This document shows, one piece after another, positions 52,794-62,217 of a stretch of DNA of 64,000 bases. Origin of the DNA: Bdellovibrio sp. BCCA (lineage in GTDB: Bacteria > Bdellovibrionota > Bdellovibrionia > Bdellovibrionales > Bdellovibrionaceae); assembly GCF_037996825.1 (NCBI RefSeq), contig NZ_JBBNAC010000001.1, positions 1,240,001 through 1,304,000 of the forward strand, given 5' to 3'. Below the pieces are notes generated by a model. It made no database searches. It was not told the DNA's origin and saw only the letters and a list, made by a program, of their open reading frames with translations. Numbering within the stretch: the stretch's first letter is position 1; each line of letters starts with the position of its first letter. The position numbers and the translations under genes were made by a program.

Positions 52794-52821
52794 AATGGGA
52801 AGGTTTCTATGCCTTCCCATT
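52794..52821 (-). terminator. Probable terminator of the DEAD-box helicase gene
   Basis: AATGGGAAGG and CCTTCCCATT form a perfect 10-bp stem; on the minus strand it is followed by TTATTTT. It lies 104 bp after the helicase stop. Confidence 0.7.
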
Positions 52822-52924
52822 GTATATCTTTAGAACATGTCGATGCCAAAAATGCGTGTGTCTTAAACTGAGACGCTGCTTCAGCTTCGGGCCACTGGCC
52901 CTACGCTCTGCCGACTTCCGTCGC

Positions 52925-54706
52925 TTAGGCGTCGCGGTGCTGTCTGCGAGGGCCGCGGAAACGTTTAATACCGCTGTGCTCGCGACGTTCGTTGCTGCCA
53001 CGCTCAGAGCGTTCAGAGCGTTCACTGCGCTGAGGACGATCGCTCGAAGAGCTTGCGCTCTTTTGTGGACGATAACCAGTCACTTCGCTGCGAGCAGGAC
53101 GGTCATCACGGCTGGCGAAACGAGGACGTTCGCTGCGCTCTTCAGTGCGCTCGCCACCACGGTCATTACGGTCTGCACGGTAACCACCGCGATCGCCGCG
53201 ATCAAAGCGACGGCCGCCGCCACGGTAGCCGCCACGGTCTCTATCACCACTACGGCCACCATCGCGACCGCGAGTGAAACGATTGTCTTGGGGATCACGA
53301 GGCAAAAGTTCACGAGGGATACGATCACCCATATAATCAAGCATCATGTCTTTTTTCACGAACACGTTCGGGAAGTAAGCCACGATAAAGCGGGCTAATA
53401 AATCTTCTTTAGAAAGTTCTTTGAAGTTGATGTCACCAGCTTGAATCAAATCTTGGATCAAATCCATCGCCAGTTGTAATTCAGGAGCGTCCGTTCCCAT
53501 AGAGCTTACGCGATCCAAAACGTCTTTGATTTTAAGACCGGCAACTTCATCAGCTGAAGGTACCACGCCTTTAGTAAGAACGGCTTTCGTTGTGATCATC
53601 ACACGGCGAAGAAGGTTCAGCTGCTCTGGATTTACCAAAGTGATCGCCACACCTTTTTGACCGTTACGGCCGGTACGACCAATACGGTGAACATAAGACT
53701 CTGCATCCCAAGGAAGAGAGTGATTGATCACATGAGTAAGATCTTTGATATCCAAACCGCGAGCGGCAACGTCTGTCGCTACGATGACTTTCACTTGGCG
53801 AGATTTGAATTTCTTCAAAGTCGCTTCGCGCTCTTGCTGGCTCTTATCGCCGTGCAAAGAGTCTGCTGGGAAACCACGTTGAGTCAATACGTCGGCAAGC
53901 TCTGCCACTTCCATTTTCGTTTGGCAGAAGATGATGCCGTAGAATTCAGGAAGAGTTTGCAACAAGCGACCGATGACTTCTGTTTTGTAGGAATTTTTAA
54001 CTGTGTAGTAAACTTGTTCGATCGTGTCAGCAGCGCCGACTTTGTTCACCTGAACTGTTTCAGGATTTTCAAGGTAAGTCGAAGAAAGACGACGAACTTC
54101 AGGGCTCATCGTCGCAGAGAACAACCACGTACGGCAAGCCGCGCGAAGTGAATCGGAATCTGCCGGTTGAGTTGCTTTCAAAATTGTTTCCATGTCTTCT
54201 TTAAAGCCCATGGAAAGCATTTCGTCCGCTTCATCAAGAACCACTGTTTTTACGTTTTGAAGCTTGATGATTTTTTGTTCAAGGAAGTCAACCAAGCGGC
54301 CTGGAGTCGCCACGATGATGTGCGCTCCTTTTCTGATACCTTCCATTTGGGTGCGGTAGCTAGAGCCACCATAGATCGTCACAACACGAACGCCTTTTTT
54401 CTTACCAAGCAAAGTCAATTGCTCGGCTACTTGCAAAGCAAGTTCGCGTGTCGGGCTCATAACGAGCGCTTGAGTGTCTTTGATCGTTGCATCGATATTC
54501 TCAACAAGAGGAATACCGAAGGCTGCAGTTTTACCAGTGCCTGTTGAAGCAAGACCGATGAAGTCTTGTGCTCCTGCGAGCAATAGTGGCAAAGCTTGGC
54601 GTTGGATGGGCGTCGGTGTCGAGAAGCCCATGTCTTGCATCGCTGCCAAAAGGGGAGCGCTAAGACCAAAGCTTTCGAAACTATCAACAGTTGTAAGTGG
54701 AGTCAT
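52925..54706 (-). CDS. deaD: DEAD-box RNA helicase, CsdA/DeaD-like
   Basis: The 593-residue protein has the full DEAD-box core: Q-motif GFSTPTPIQRQALPLLL, Walker A ASTGTGKTAAF, PTRELA, VLDEADEML, FSATMS, then RGLDIKDLTHVINHSLPWDA and HRIGRTGRNGQKG. Residues about 465-593 form an Arg/Gly/Asp-rich tail (GGRSGDRDRGGYRGGGRR) for RNA contacts, like the long C-terminus of DeaD. Such helicases help ribosome assembly and mRNA decay, often in the cold. A hairpin lies in its 5' region. Confidence 0.94.
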   Translation of the reverse strand: MTPLTTVDSFESFGLSAPLLAAMQDMGFSTPTPIQRQALPLLLAGAQDFIGLASTGTGKTAAFGIPLVENIDATIKDTQALVMSPTRELALQVAEQLTLLGKKKGVRVVTIYGGSSYRTQMEGIRKGAHIIVATPGRLVDFLEQKIIKLQNVKTVVLDEADEMLSMGFKEDMETILKATQPADSDSLRAACRTWLFSATMSPEVRRLSSTYLENPETVQVNKVGAADTIEQVYYTVKNSYKTEVIGRLLQTLPEFYGIIFCQTKMEVAELADVLTQRGFPADSLHGDKSQQEREATLKKFKSRQVKVIVATDVAARGLDIKDLTHVINHSLPWDAESYVHRIGRTGRNGQKGVAITLVNPEQLNLLRRVMITTKAVLTKGVVPSADEVAGLKIKDVLDRVSSMGTDAPELQLAMDLIQDLIQAGDINFKELSKEDLLARFIVAYFPNVFVKKDMMLDYMGDRIPRELLPRDPQDNRFTRGRDGGRSGDRDRGGYRGGGRRFDRGDRGGYRADRNDRGGERTEERSERPRFASRDDRPARSEVTGYRPQKSASSSSDRPQRSERSERSERGSNERREHSGIKRFRGPRRQHRDA

Positions 54707-54733
54707 TCTAGAGGAACCTTTCAGATATAGGAA

Positions 54734-54760
54734 GGGCCCAAGATAAACGATCTCGGGCCC
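54734..54760. promoter_or_regulatory. Strong hairpin upstream of the DEAD-box helicase gene
   Basis: GGGCCC-A-AGAT pairs with ATCT-C-GGGCCC (11 positions, one mismatch) around a 5-base loop, 28-54 bp before the helicase start and 39 bp after the stop of the upstream lysozyme-like gene. It can be the upstream gene's terminator or a leader structure; there is no T-run. Confidence 0.5.
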
Positions 54761-54798
54761 AAAAGCTCTCTATTTCTTGGGTTTCTCTGGACAGTGTA

Positions 54799-55602
54799 CT
54801 ATTTGCACAATGAGAGTGATTTTACGATTCCTTGGATGTTGCTAATTTGCTGATAGCGTCCACCTGATTTGATCACAGCCCAATACACTCCCGAACTCAC
54901 GACAATCGAACCTTTGCTCTTAATCTGCTTTGCCATAATGCCAACGCCGCAGTCGAGATTCAGATAGGGACTCAAAATAGTTTTTTTCGGATCTGAGCCG
55001 CTTAAGTTTTTATCCTTCGACCAATCAAATTTGCACCACGGTGCCCACTCAATGTCCTGATAGGAAAGTTGCAAAAGTCCCTCGGAGTAAACAGGTTGTC
55101 GTGTGACGGGATCTGTTCCCATTGTGGTCTCTTGCATGCGTGAAGTGGGACTGTAGCCGCTCTCATATTTTGCAATCGCGACAAAGAGTTGAGCCCACAC
55201 ATTCGCGCGCTCGTTGTTGTCCAAGGAGTGATAGCGAGGGCAGAAATTTGTGATGTCATTAGAGCCGGGAAGCAGACTGTTCCAATCATTCAAGATGATT
55301 TTTTGTAAATACTCGGACCACTGCGTGCGCTCAGGATACTTCGTGCTTTCCCAAGCCAGCGGCACCATTTTGTAAGAGGGCTCTGGCGTCGGTGAGGGAG
55401 GAGGAGTTTCCGTGTTGTTTCCGTTGTTTGTTCCATCATCTATTCCTGGATCAGTGACCCCAGAACTTTGGTTTGAATTATCAATGCTTGTGACCGGAAA
55501 TTGCCCTGATTTCGCACAGCCCGTCGACAGGACTAAGAGGAAAATCACCGTCGCTGCGATTATATTGTTTCTCGAGTGAGTGTGGTTCGATGTTGCAGTC
55601 AT
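54799..55602 (-). CDS. Lysozyme-fold lipoprotein, paralogue B
   Basis: The 267-residue protein has a lipobox (STGC, Cys29), a Thr/Asn/Pro-rich linker (residues 35-75) and a C-terminal domain like that of paralogue A: Glu147 in FVAIAKYESGYSP as the candidate catalytic acid, and EGLLQLSYQD for the G-L-x-Q motif. The linker would let an outer-membrane-anchored enzyme reach the cell wall. GGGGG precedes the ATG. The pair brackets the DEAD-box helicase on one strand. Confidence 0.8.
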   Translation of the reverse strand: MTATSNHTHSRNNIIAATVIFLLVLSTGCAKSGQFPVTSIDNSNQSSGVTDPGIDDGTNNGNNTETPPPSPTPEPSYKMVPLAWESTKYPERTQWSEYLQKIILNDWNSLLPGSNDITNFCPRYHSLDNNERANVWAQLFVAIAKYESGYSPTSRMQETTMGTDPVTRQPVYSEGLLQLSYQDIEWAPWCKFDWSKDKNLSGSDPKKTILSPYLNLDCGVGIMAKQIKSKGSIVVSSGVYWAVIKSGGRYQQISNIQGIVKSLSLCK

Positions 55603-55771
55603 TTGCTACCCCCGAAGTGGTAACAAAGCAACACGAAGACCAAGTGAGACCGCCGTAAAATTCGCTAAAGTCCGCCTTTTTGTGTACACTCGCGAATGTG
55701 CATACAAACTAGGCAAAATATTTTAAAATATTGCGAGAAACTTCACGAATTTCAGGTTATACAAAGGTCCT

Positions 55772-57397
55772 ATGATTCATTTATCAAATATCTCTAAGCA
55801 GCACGGAAATAAAATCCTTTACCGCAATGGTTCTTTTCAAATCAATGCTGGTGAAAAAATCGGACTTGTGGGGCCTAACGGTGCCGGTAAGACAACCATC
55901 TTCCGCATTATCACAGGGGAAGAAGGCGTTGACGGCGGAACGGTTTCAAAATCGGATCGCACAGTCATTGGATACTTCTCACAAAACATTGAAGACATGC
56001 GCGGGCGTACAGCTTTGGATGAAGTGAAATCCTCTGTGGGTAACATCGGTGACATGCAAACTCGCATGCAAGAGTGCGAAGCAAAGCTTGCAGATCCTGA
56101 ACTAGATGCTGATGAGATGACAAAGATTCTTGAGACATACGGAGAGCTTCAGGCGGAGTTTGAACGTTTGGGCGGTTACGATCTTGAATCTCGTGCTGCA
56201 GAAATCCTTACGGGTCTTGGCATTGGTCCTGATGATTATCATCGTCCGACGGAAAGTTTTTCTGGCGGTTGGAAAATGCGTATCGCCTTGGCGAAAATTC
56301 TTGTTTTGAATCCTGAAGTATTGCTGATGGACGAGCCGACGAATCACTTGGACGTGGAGTCGATCGTGTGGCTTGAAGAATGGCTTTCGAACTATAAGGG
56401 CGCGATCCTTATGACAAGCCATGATCGCGACTTCATGAATCGTCTGGTTACAAAAATTGTGGAGATTGCGAATAAAACTATCACGGTCTACGGTGGAAAT
56501 TACGATTTCTACGAGCGTGAACGTGAAATTCGTAAAGAACAATTGATTGCAGCGGCCAAACGCCAAGAAGACATGCTCGCAAAAGAGGAAGAGTTTATCG
56601 CCCGCTTTGCCGCGCGTGCATCGCATGCAGCGCAAGTTCAATCTAGAGTTAAGAAGCTTGAAAAAATTGATCGTATTGAAATTCCACCTGAAGAAGCTGA
56701 AATCAAATTTGAATGGCCTGTTCCTCCACGCGGCGGTGAAGAGGTTGTTAAGTTCGAGGGCTTAGCTAAAATTTGGAAGCGTGATGACGGAAAAGAGAAA
56801 TTAGTTTTCTCTGGCGCCAATGCTTTGGTGAAACGCATGGACCGTATTGCGGTTGTCGGCGTGAACGGAGCAGGTAAATCCACTTTGTTAAAAATTATCG
56901 CAGGCCACGCCGATCCGTCCGAAGGAAAAATGACTTTGGGTGCTTCTATCAACGTGGGCTACTTCAGTCAGAATTCTTTGGATGTCTTAGATCCAAAGGC
57001 AACGATCTTGGATGAAGTTCACTCTCGCATTCCCAATGCGGGTTTGGGTTTTGTGCGCAGTCTTTTGGGCGCCTTCAAGTTTTCTGGCGAAGAAGCAGAA
57101 AAGAAAATTTCCATTTTGTCGGGCGGTGAGAAATCCCGCGTGGTTCTGGCGACAATCTTAGCGCAACCTGTGAATCTGTTGATTCTGGATGAGCCGACGA
57201 ACCATCTTGATATCAAATCTCGAGAAGTTCTTTTGGAAGCGATTAAAAACTTCCCAGGCACAGTAATGATCGTAAGCCATGATCGCCATTTCTTGCGTGA
57301 GGTGACGACCCGTGTGTTTGAAGTAGATAAAAACCAAATTCGCATCTACGAAGGCGATTACAATTACTACCAACATAAAAAACAAGAGATGGCATGA
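55772..57397 (+). CDS. ABC-F ATPase (second copy type)
   Basis: The 541-residue protein has two soluble ABC domains: Walker A GPNGAGKTT and GVNGAGKST, signature FSGGWKMR and LSGGEKSR, Walker B LLMDEPTNHLD and LILDEPTNHLD; both sites intact, unlike the YbiT-like protein. The inter-domain linker is charged. It is closest to the Uup/YheS-type ABC-F group that acts on ribosomes; the exact subfamily is not certain. A -10-like TATACA lies 8 bases before the ATG. The next gene overlaps by 4 bp. Confidence 0.9.
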   Translation: MIHLSNISKQHGNKILYRNGSFQINAGEKIGLVGPNGAGKTTIFRIITGEEGVDGGTVSKSDRTVIGYFSQNIEDMRGRTALDEVKSSVGNIGDMQTRMQECEAKLADPELDADEMTKILETYGELQAEFERLGGYDLESRAAEILTGLGIGPDDYHRPTESFSGGWKMRIALAKILVLNPEVLLMDEPTNHLDVESIVWLEEWLSNYKGAILMTSHDRDFMNRLVTKIVEIANKTITVYGGNYDFYEREREIRKEQLIAAAKRQEDMLAKEEEFIARFAARASHAAQVQSRVKKLEKIDRIEIPPEEAEIKFEWPVPPRGGEEVVKFEGLAKIWKRDDGKEKLVFSGANALVKRMDRIAVVGVNGAGKSTLLKIIAGHADPSEGKMTLGASINVGYFSQNSLDVLDPKATILDEVHSRIPNAGLGFVRSLLGAFKFSGEEAEKKISILSGGEKSRVVLATILAQPVNLLILDEPTNHLDIKSREVLLEAIKNFPGTVMIVSHDRHFLREVTTRVFEVDKNQIRIYEGDYNYYQHKKQEMA

Positions 57398-58188
57398 TAA
57401 AGAAGAATCTGGATTTGCGAAGCTTTAAGATTCCTCTGGGGAAATTAGCCCCGCAGGAATCTTTTCGCACTCGCCAGGGTGATCTTCTCTCTTACCGGTT
57501 TTATCCTGCGTGGTGTGATGACTTGGTTGTTCTCTATCACGGCGTTGGAAGTGACAGCCGCTATATGTGCGTTCTGGCTTCGGCGATCGCAAGTGCGGGA
57601 ATTGCCAATGTGGTGACTCCGGATTTACGTTGTCATGGAGTGAGTCTTGCGCTGTCAGATAAAATTTCTCCGTCACAACTCGAAATCGATCTTGAAGAGT
57701 TGTTGATTCATATAAAAATGCAAAGAGCCGTTTCGCGAGTGATCTTAGCCGGGCATTCGATGGGAGGCGGGTTTGTTTTGCGGGTGGCGGTTTCTGAAGT
57801 GCGCTCGCAGTTTGCAAAGTTTGTGGCATTGGCGCCAAGACTTCCGACATCTTTGAATGCTTTCTACGAAGACTATGGTGGATGGATCTCACCTGAAGCA
57901 GACGGTGGTTTTCGTGTGAACATGGCGGATATCTTTAAATCCGGTCAGGAAAAACTTCATTACAGTCCGGAATATTCCGCCGCGGTTTCCGCGCCCGATG
58001 ATGTGTTAACTCGTCTTGAAAAATTAAAACCAAATTTGAGCGTCGTGATTGGTGCAGAGGATGAAGTCGATATTCCTTCTCGCTATGCAGAGCTTTTTTC
58101 CTCTATCAATGTGCCCGTGCAAGTTGTTGAGGGACTCAATCATTTGACTCTTGTCTCAAAACCGGATGCCTATTTGTCTCGTTTTTAA
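57394..58188 (+). CDS. Alpha/beta hydrolase
   Basis: The 264-residue protein overlaps the ABC-F stop (ATGA). It has YHGVGSDSRYMC as the oxyanion region, the nucleophile elbow LAGHSMGGGFV and a final His in EGLNHLTLVS, with Asp in GAEDEVDIP: a lysophospholipase/esterase-like set. There is no signal peptide. The substrate is unknown. Confidence 0.87.
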   Translation: MIKKNLDLRSFKIPLGKLAPQESFRTRQGDLLSYRFYPAWCDDLVVLYHGVGSDSRYMCVLASAIASAGIANVVTPDLRCHGVSLALSDKISPSQLEIDLEELLIHIKMQRAVSRVILAGHSMGGGFVLRVAVSEVRSQFAKFVALAPRLPTSLNAFYEDYGGWISPEADGGFRVNMADIFKSGQEKLHYSPEYSAAVSAPDDVLTRLEKLKPNLSVVIGAEDEVDIPSRYAELFSSINVPVQVVEGLNHLTLVSKPDAYLSRF

Positions 58189-58337
58189 AAATCAAAACAT
58201 AATTTTTCCCAAGTTGATTGAGAAACATTAAAAGCTTCCGCAAAGAGTGAAAAACAACTTGTTTCCTTTAAGCCCGGTAAAAGTCCTGCCGAAGAGTTCT
58301 ACAGAATAACCAAATATTGAACGTAGGTGGTGGTTAT

Positions 58338-58601
58338 ATGAATTCGGAGCTCAGTGCATTTGCCTTGAGGCAAGTGTTGGCTTCTACAGTCGTGGTTGGT
58401 CCGATCCTTATCTTGATTGGGCTTTGCTATTATCTCTTTAAACAAGATCGCAGAAGTGTGGTGCTGTATCTCGGGGCGGGTGTTGTCTTTACCGTCATTG
58501 GGGCCGCCTGCCTTTACGTGGAGTTTAAAACAGAGGTGCCGGAAGAGGCTGCGGGAGAAAAGCAGGCGGAGACTTTGGCCGTCGAGCCCGCCCGCAAATA
58601 G
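58338..58601 (+). CDS. Small membrane protein of unknown function
   Basis: From ATG 58338 the protein has 87 residues: two membrane helices (STVVVGPILILIGLCYYLF and SVVLYLGAGVVFTVIGAACL) and a charged Glu/Lys-rich tail. AGGTGG precedes the start. It ends 1 bp before the converging potD. Confidence 0.7.
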   Translation: MNSELSAFALRQVLASTVVVGPILILIGLCYYLFKQDRRSVVLYLGAGVVFTVIGAACLYVEFKTEVPEEAAGEKQAETLAVEPARK

Positions 58602-58602
58602 A

Positions 58603-59649
58603 TTACTTCGTTTTGATCTCAGTCCATGAGTCTTCAAAGAGCTTATTGTGCTCTCCTAAGTCATGAATGCGCTCCATTTTTTTCAGAGTGCTATCAGGAG
58701 GGAAGAGAGCTTGGTTGTTTTGAAGTTCTTTAGGAAGTTTTCCTTGAGTGTCTTTTAAAACAGGGCCGCCTAAAATGGTTTTGACCTTATTGATTTCGGC
58801 GTTCTCACTCAATAAAAAATTAATCAACTGATGAGCCGCCTCGGGATGTTTGGCGCCCTTCACAATTACAAGGTTGTCGATGGCGAAGGTCGTTCCTTCA
58901 TCAGGAATAATATACTCAATTTTTCCTGGAGATTTTACAGCCGCTTGCAGAGCATCCGAAGAGTAAGCTTGAGCCGCAGCGACTTCTTTATTGTTCAAAA
59001 TATCAATCGTGTCAGAAGAAAACATTTTAATATTTTTCTTCGCCGTCAAAAGAGTGTTCTTAGCCTTTTGAATTTCTGCGGCGTTGTTCGTATTCACACT
59101 GTAGCCATGAAGCTTTAAAGCCGCGCCCATGGTCTCGCGGACGTCATCCAACAGAGCAAATTTTCCTTTGAGCTGTGGATTGTCTAAAAGATCCTTCCAG
59201 CTATGGACTGCGCCCTTGTAAAGTTCACGATTGACCGCAATGCCCACGGTAGTCCAAGTGTACGGCAATGAAAACTGGTTTTCCGGATCGAAGTTTTGTT
59301 TCAGAAACTCAGTAGAGACCAAGTTCTTGTTGGGAATGAGTTCGGCTTTCAGTGGCTCGAGCAGGCTCATTTTGCGCATGATATCGACCATGTAGTCGGA
59401 AGGAACCGCAACATCAATGCCCGAAGAACCCATTTGGATTTTTGCTAAAAGCTCTTCATTTGAGGAGTAGTTGGAAATATTGATCTTAATGCCGGTCTCT
59501 TTTTCAAACTGCGCCTGCAATTCGGGGGAGAGATAATTGCCCCAAATCGATAAATTGACTTCTTTTTTGTCGTAGCTGACCTGTTCCTTTTTCGTGCACG
59601 CCGAAAGAAGCCCACAAAGAAGCAGCCCGATCATCAATATTCTCGACAT
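58603..59649 (-). CDS. potD: Polyamine ABC transporter, substrate-binding lipoprotein
   Basis: The 348-residue protein has a lipobox (LLSAC, Cys18) and the PotD pattern: LSIWGNYLSPELQAQFEKET, GSSGIDVAVPSDYMVDIMRK, FSLPYTWTTVGIAVN, SLLEPL and a final DLGEHNKLFEDSWTEIK. It captures spermidine or putrescine in the periplasm for the divergent potABC, uncommon since potD is usually last in that operon. AAGGAAA precedes the ATG. Confidence 0.92.
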   Translation of the reverse strand: MSRILMIGLLLCGLLSACTKKEQVSYDKKEVNLSIWGNYLSPELQAQFEKETGIKINISNYSSNEELLAKIQMGSSGIDVAVPSDYMVDIMRKMSLLEPLKAELIPNKNLVSTEFLKQNFDPENQFSLPYTWTTVGIAVNRELYKGAVHSWKDLLDNPQLKGKFALLDDVRETMGAALKLHGYSVNTNNAAEIQKAKNTLLTAKKNIKMFSSDTIDILNNKEVAAAQAYSSDALQAAVKSPGKIEYIIPDEGTTFAIDNLVIVKGAKHPEAAHQLINFLLSENAEINKVKTILGGPVLKDTQGKLPKELQNNQALFPPDSTLKKMERIHDLGEHNKLFEDSWTEIKTK

Positions 59650-59671
59650 TTTTTTATTTCCTTCTTATTGT
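59643..59671 (+). promoter_or_regulatory. Promoter of potABC overlapping the start of potD, leaderless arrangement
   Basis: TCGACA (59643-59648), a 17-base spacer and TATTGT (59666-59671) end 7 bases before ATG 59679, and no ribosome site is seen. The -35 lies over the potD start codon, so the two divergent genes must compete for space in 29 bp. Confidence 0.6.
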
Positions 59672-59678
59672 TAAGCAG

Positions 59679-60557
59679 ATGTTAGAACTTCTAAATATCG
59701 GTAAAAGTTTTTCCAGTCAAACGGCGTTGAAGGGAGTCAATCTCTCCATCGCTGAAGGGGAGTTTTTCTCTCTGCTGGGCCCCAGTGGCTGTGGTAAAAC
59801 GACGCTTTTGCGCATCATTGCGGGACTGGAAAGAGCTACTCACGGGCAAATTCTTTTAGATGGTCAAAGAGTCGACCATCTGCCGGCTCAGAAGCGTCCT
59901 TTCAATATGGTATTTCAGCGCTATGCTTTGTTTCCGCATCTGACGGTCGGTGAAAATATCGCCTATGGTTTAAAAATCAAAAATCTTTCCAAAGATCAGA
60001 TCGAAGCCAAGGTCGCTGAAGTGCTTGCGTTGGTGGATATGGCGGAATTCCGTGATCGTAAGCCCGAAACACTGTCGGGCGGACAGTCCCAGCGAGTGGC
60101 CGTTGCCAGAGCTCTCGTGAATGAACCGCGGGTTCTTCTTTTGGATGAACCGCTCTCGGCTTTAGATCAAAAAATGCGAGAGCACATGCAAAAAGAGTTG
60201 CGCGCTCTGCAAAAAAAACTAGGACTGACTTTTATCTGTGTCACGCACGATCAAGAAGAAGCTCTGGCTTTGTCGGATCGTATCGGGATTATGAGCCACG
60301 GCCTTTTGGAGCAGGTGAGTTCGCCGCGAGAGATTTACGAAAATCCTGAAACGATTTTTGCGGCTCAGTTTATTGAATCAACAAGCATGCTTAAAGGGGA
60401 GCTTGTCGAAGTGAGTGAAGATCTGGCTACCATTCGTTTGGGTGATGGCAGTTTGATCAAAGGCAAAGTTAATATTCCTCCTGATCAAGTTGTTCTCGGC
60501 ATGAGTTTAGAAGCTTATGTACGGAAGGCCATGATGTTTGGGGAACGCGGGAAATGA
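59679..60557 (+). CDS. potA: Polyamine ABC transporter, ATP-binding protein
   Basis: The 292-residue protein has Walker A GPSGCGKTTLLR (residues about 36-47), Q-loop VFQRYALFPHL, signature LSGGQSQRVAVARAL, Walker B VLLLDEPLSALD and switch His (CVTHDQEEALAL). After about residue 235 it has a short TOBE-like domain, shorter than E. coli PotA (378 residues). It overlaps potB by 4 bp. Confidence 0.93.
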   Translation: MLELLNIGKSFSSQTALKGVNLSIAEGEFFSLLGPSGCGKTTLLRIIAGLERATHGQILLDGQRVDHLPAQKRPFNMVFQRYALFPHLTVGENIAYGLKIKNLSKDQIEAKVAEVLALVDMAEFRDRKPETLSGGQSQRVAVARALVNEPRVLLLDEPLSALDQKMREHMQKELRALQKKLGLTFICVTHDQEEALALSDRIGIMSHGLLEQVSSPREIYENPETIFAAQFIESTSMLKGELVEVSEDLATIRLGDGSLIKGKVNIPPDQVVLGMSLEAYVRKAMMFGERGK

Positions 60558-61381
60558 GACTCCGCGATTTCTTTCTTCTTCCGGCTCTTTTATGGTTTTT
60601 AGTTTTTATCCTTGCGCCTTTAATGATTGTTGTGGGGGTGAGCTTTGCCACTCGCGGAACCTACGGCGGCATTGAATGGCTTTTTGCTTTTGAAAACTAC
60701 CTTCGCGTTTTTTCAGAAACCTATGCCGGTATTTTGTTTGAAAGTTTAAAACTGGCTTCTCTGACAACGTTCCTCTGTCTGGTGTTGGGAATTTTGATTT
60801 CGTGGGCTATGGCGACGGCAGACTCTTCGGTCCGACGGTTGTATGTTTTAGCGATGGCACTTCCTTTTTTAACCAATCTTGTGATTCGCGTTTATGCCAT
60901 TCGTGTCTTTGTCGGCGTGGATGGTCCGTTGCAATTGTTTTTGCAGTTCTTAGGCGTGCCGTTTGATCCTTTTTCTTTGACGCAAAATAAGTTTCTTGTG
61001 TTGTACGGGATGGTGACGACTTATCTGCCATTCATGGTATTGCCTCTTTATGGCGCTTTTGAAAAATTTGATTTTAACCTGGTCGAAGCCGCTCAGGATT
61101 TAGGTGCAGGCTCTTGGAAGATTTTATTTTCTGTGATTCTGCCAAATCTAAAAAAAGCTCTGTGGAGTGGAGCTTTGTTGGTGTTCATTCCTTCTTTAGG
61201 TGAATACGTCATTCCGGATTTATTAGGTGGCGCTAAAAATATGCTTTATGGAAATCTTATCACCGAACAATTTTTGAAATCCCGTGACTGGCCCTTTGGC
61301 TCCGCTCTTTCTGTTGTGATGATGGTGATCTTAGTAGGGCTTGTTTTTGTGATGCAAAGACGGCGCGGGAAGGTGTCATGA
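60554..61381 (+). CDS. potB: Polyamine ABC transporter, permease 1
   Basis: The 275-residue protein has six membrane helices and the EAA loop, LVEAAQDLGAGSWKILFSVI near residue 180, which contacts PotA. It begins LPALLWFLVFILAPL as PotB does. It overlaps potA and potC by 4 bp each, so the three are translationally coupled. Confidence 0.92.
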   Translation: MRLRDFFLLPALLWFLVFILAPLMIVVGVSFATRGTYGGIEWLFAFENYLRVFSETYAGILFESLKLASLTTFLCLVLGILISWAMATADSSVRRLYVLAMALPFLTNLVIRVYAIRVFVGVDGPLQLFLQFLGVPFDPFSLTQNKFLVLYGMVTTYLPFMVLPLYGAFEKFDFNLVEAAQDLGAGSWKILFSVILPNLKKALWSGALLVFIPSLGEYVIPDLLGGAKNMLYGNLITEQFLKSRDWPFGSALSVVMMVILVGLVFVMQRRRGKVS

Positions 61382-62217
61382 AGAACGAACGTTCTCGTCC
61401 GAAGGCCCCTCTTGCAGCTCGTATTGTTTTATGGATGACGCTGTTATTTTTGTATTTGCCCATTGCCGTGATGATTTTAGGTGCGGTCTTCGTTCGGGAA
61501 AATGAACAGATTCAGGCGACTTTGAAATGGTTTGTGGAAGTTCTTAACGACGACGCCTTAATGGGTGCGCTTTGGAATAGTTTTGTTGTCGGACTTTGTG
61601 CAAGTGTTCTTTCGACGCTGATCGGAACCGCCGGAGCATTGGGGCTGCGCCACAATAGACGTGCGTGGACGTGGGCTGTGGAAGGTCTTTCCGTTGTCTC
61701 TTTGATTTTTCCTGAGATCGTTTTTGCACTGTCGCTTCTTTCTTGGTTTTTTATTCTAAAAATGGAATTGGGATTAACGACAGTCGTGCTTGCGCATGTG
61801 AGTTTTTCGGTTTCGTATGTGATGATGACCGTGAGCTCTCGCTTAGCGACCGTGGATGCTTCCTTTGAAGACGCCGCTCGCGATCTTGGCGCGAGTGAAT
61901 GGCAGATTCAAAAAACGGTGGTGCTTCCGCTTTTAGCTCCGGCGATTTTAGGCGGATTTATTTTAAGTTTTCTTTTGTCGTTTGATGATTTCCTCATCAC
62001 ATATTTCGTGAATGGTGTGGGACAAGATACTTTGCCCGTAAAACTTTATACGGCGATGAAGCTTGGTGTGAGTCCCAAGCTCAATGCGCTTTCAAGCATG
62101 ATGTTTTTAATGACTCTGTCAGCGTTGATTTTCTTCTTCCGTTCTTCAGCTTTCCGTGTTCTCTTTGAAGAGAATCGGGGGAAGAATGGATCAAGCGCAG
62201 AAGAAAAAAATCTTTAG
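61378..62217 (+). CDS. potC: Polyamine ABC transporter, permease 2
   Basis: The 279-residue protein has six membrane helices and the EAA loop FEDAARDLGASEWQIQKTVV near residue 165. The order potA-potB-potC with PotC last is usual. The C-terminal tail overlaps the start of the MFS gene by 32 bp. Confidence 0.92.
   Translation: MKNERSRPKAPLAARIVLWMTLLFLYLPIAVMILGAVFVRENEQIQATLKWFVEVLNDDALMGALWNSFVVGLCASVLSTLIGTAGALGLRHNRRAWTWAVEGLSVVSLIFPEIVFALSLLSWFFILKMELGLTTVVLAHVSFSVSYVMMTVSSRLATVDASFEDAARDLGASEWQIQKTVVLPLLAPAILGGFILSFLLSFDDFLITYFVNGVGQDTLPVKLYTAMKLGVSPKLNALSSMMFLMTLSALIFFFRSSAFRVLFEENRGKNGSSAEEKNL

Noticed and set aside
52820..53398. 192-codon plus-strand frame opposite the 3' end of deaD
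   Set aside because: It is the reverse of the Arg/Gly/Asp tail codons and gives Ala/Thr-rich sequence. The DEAD-box frame is unambiguous.
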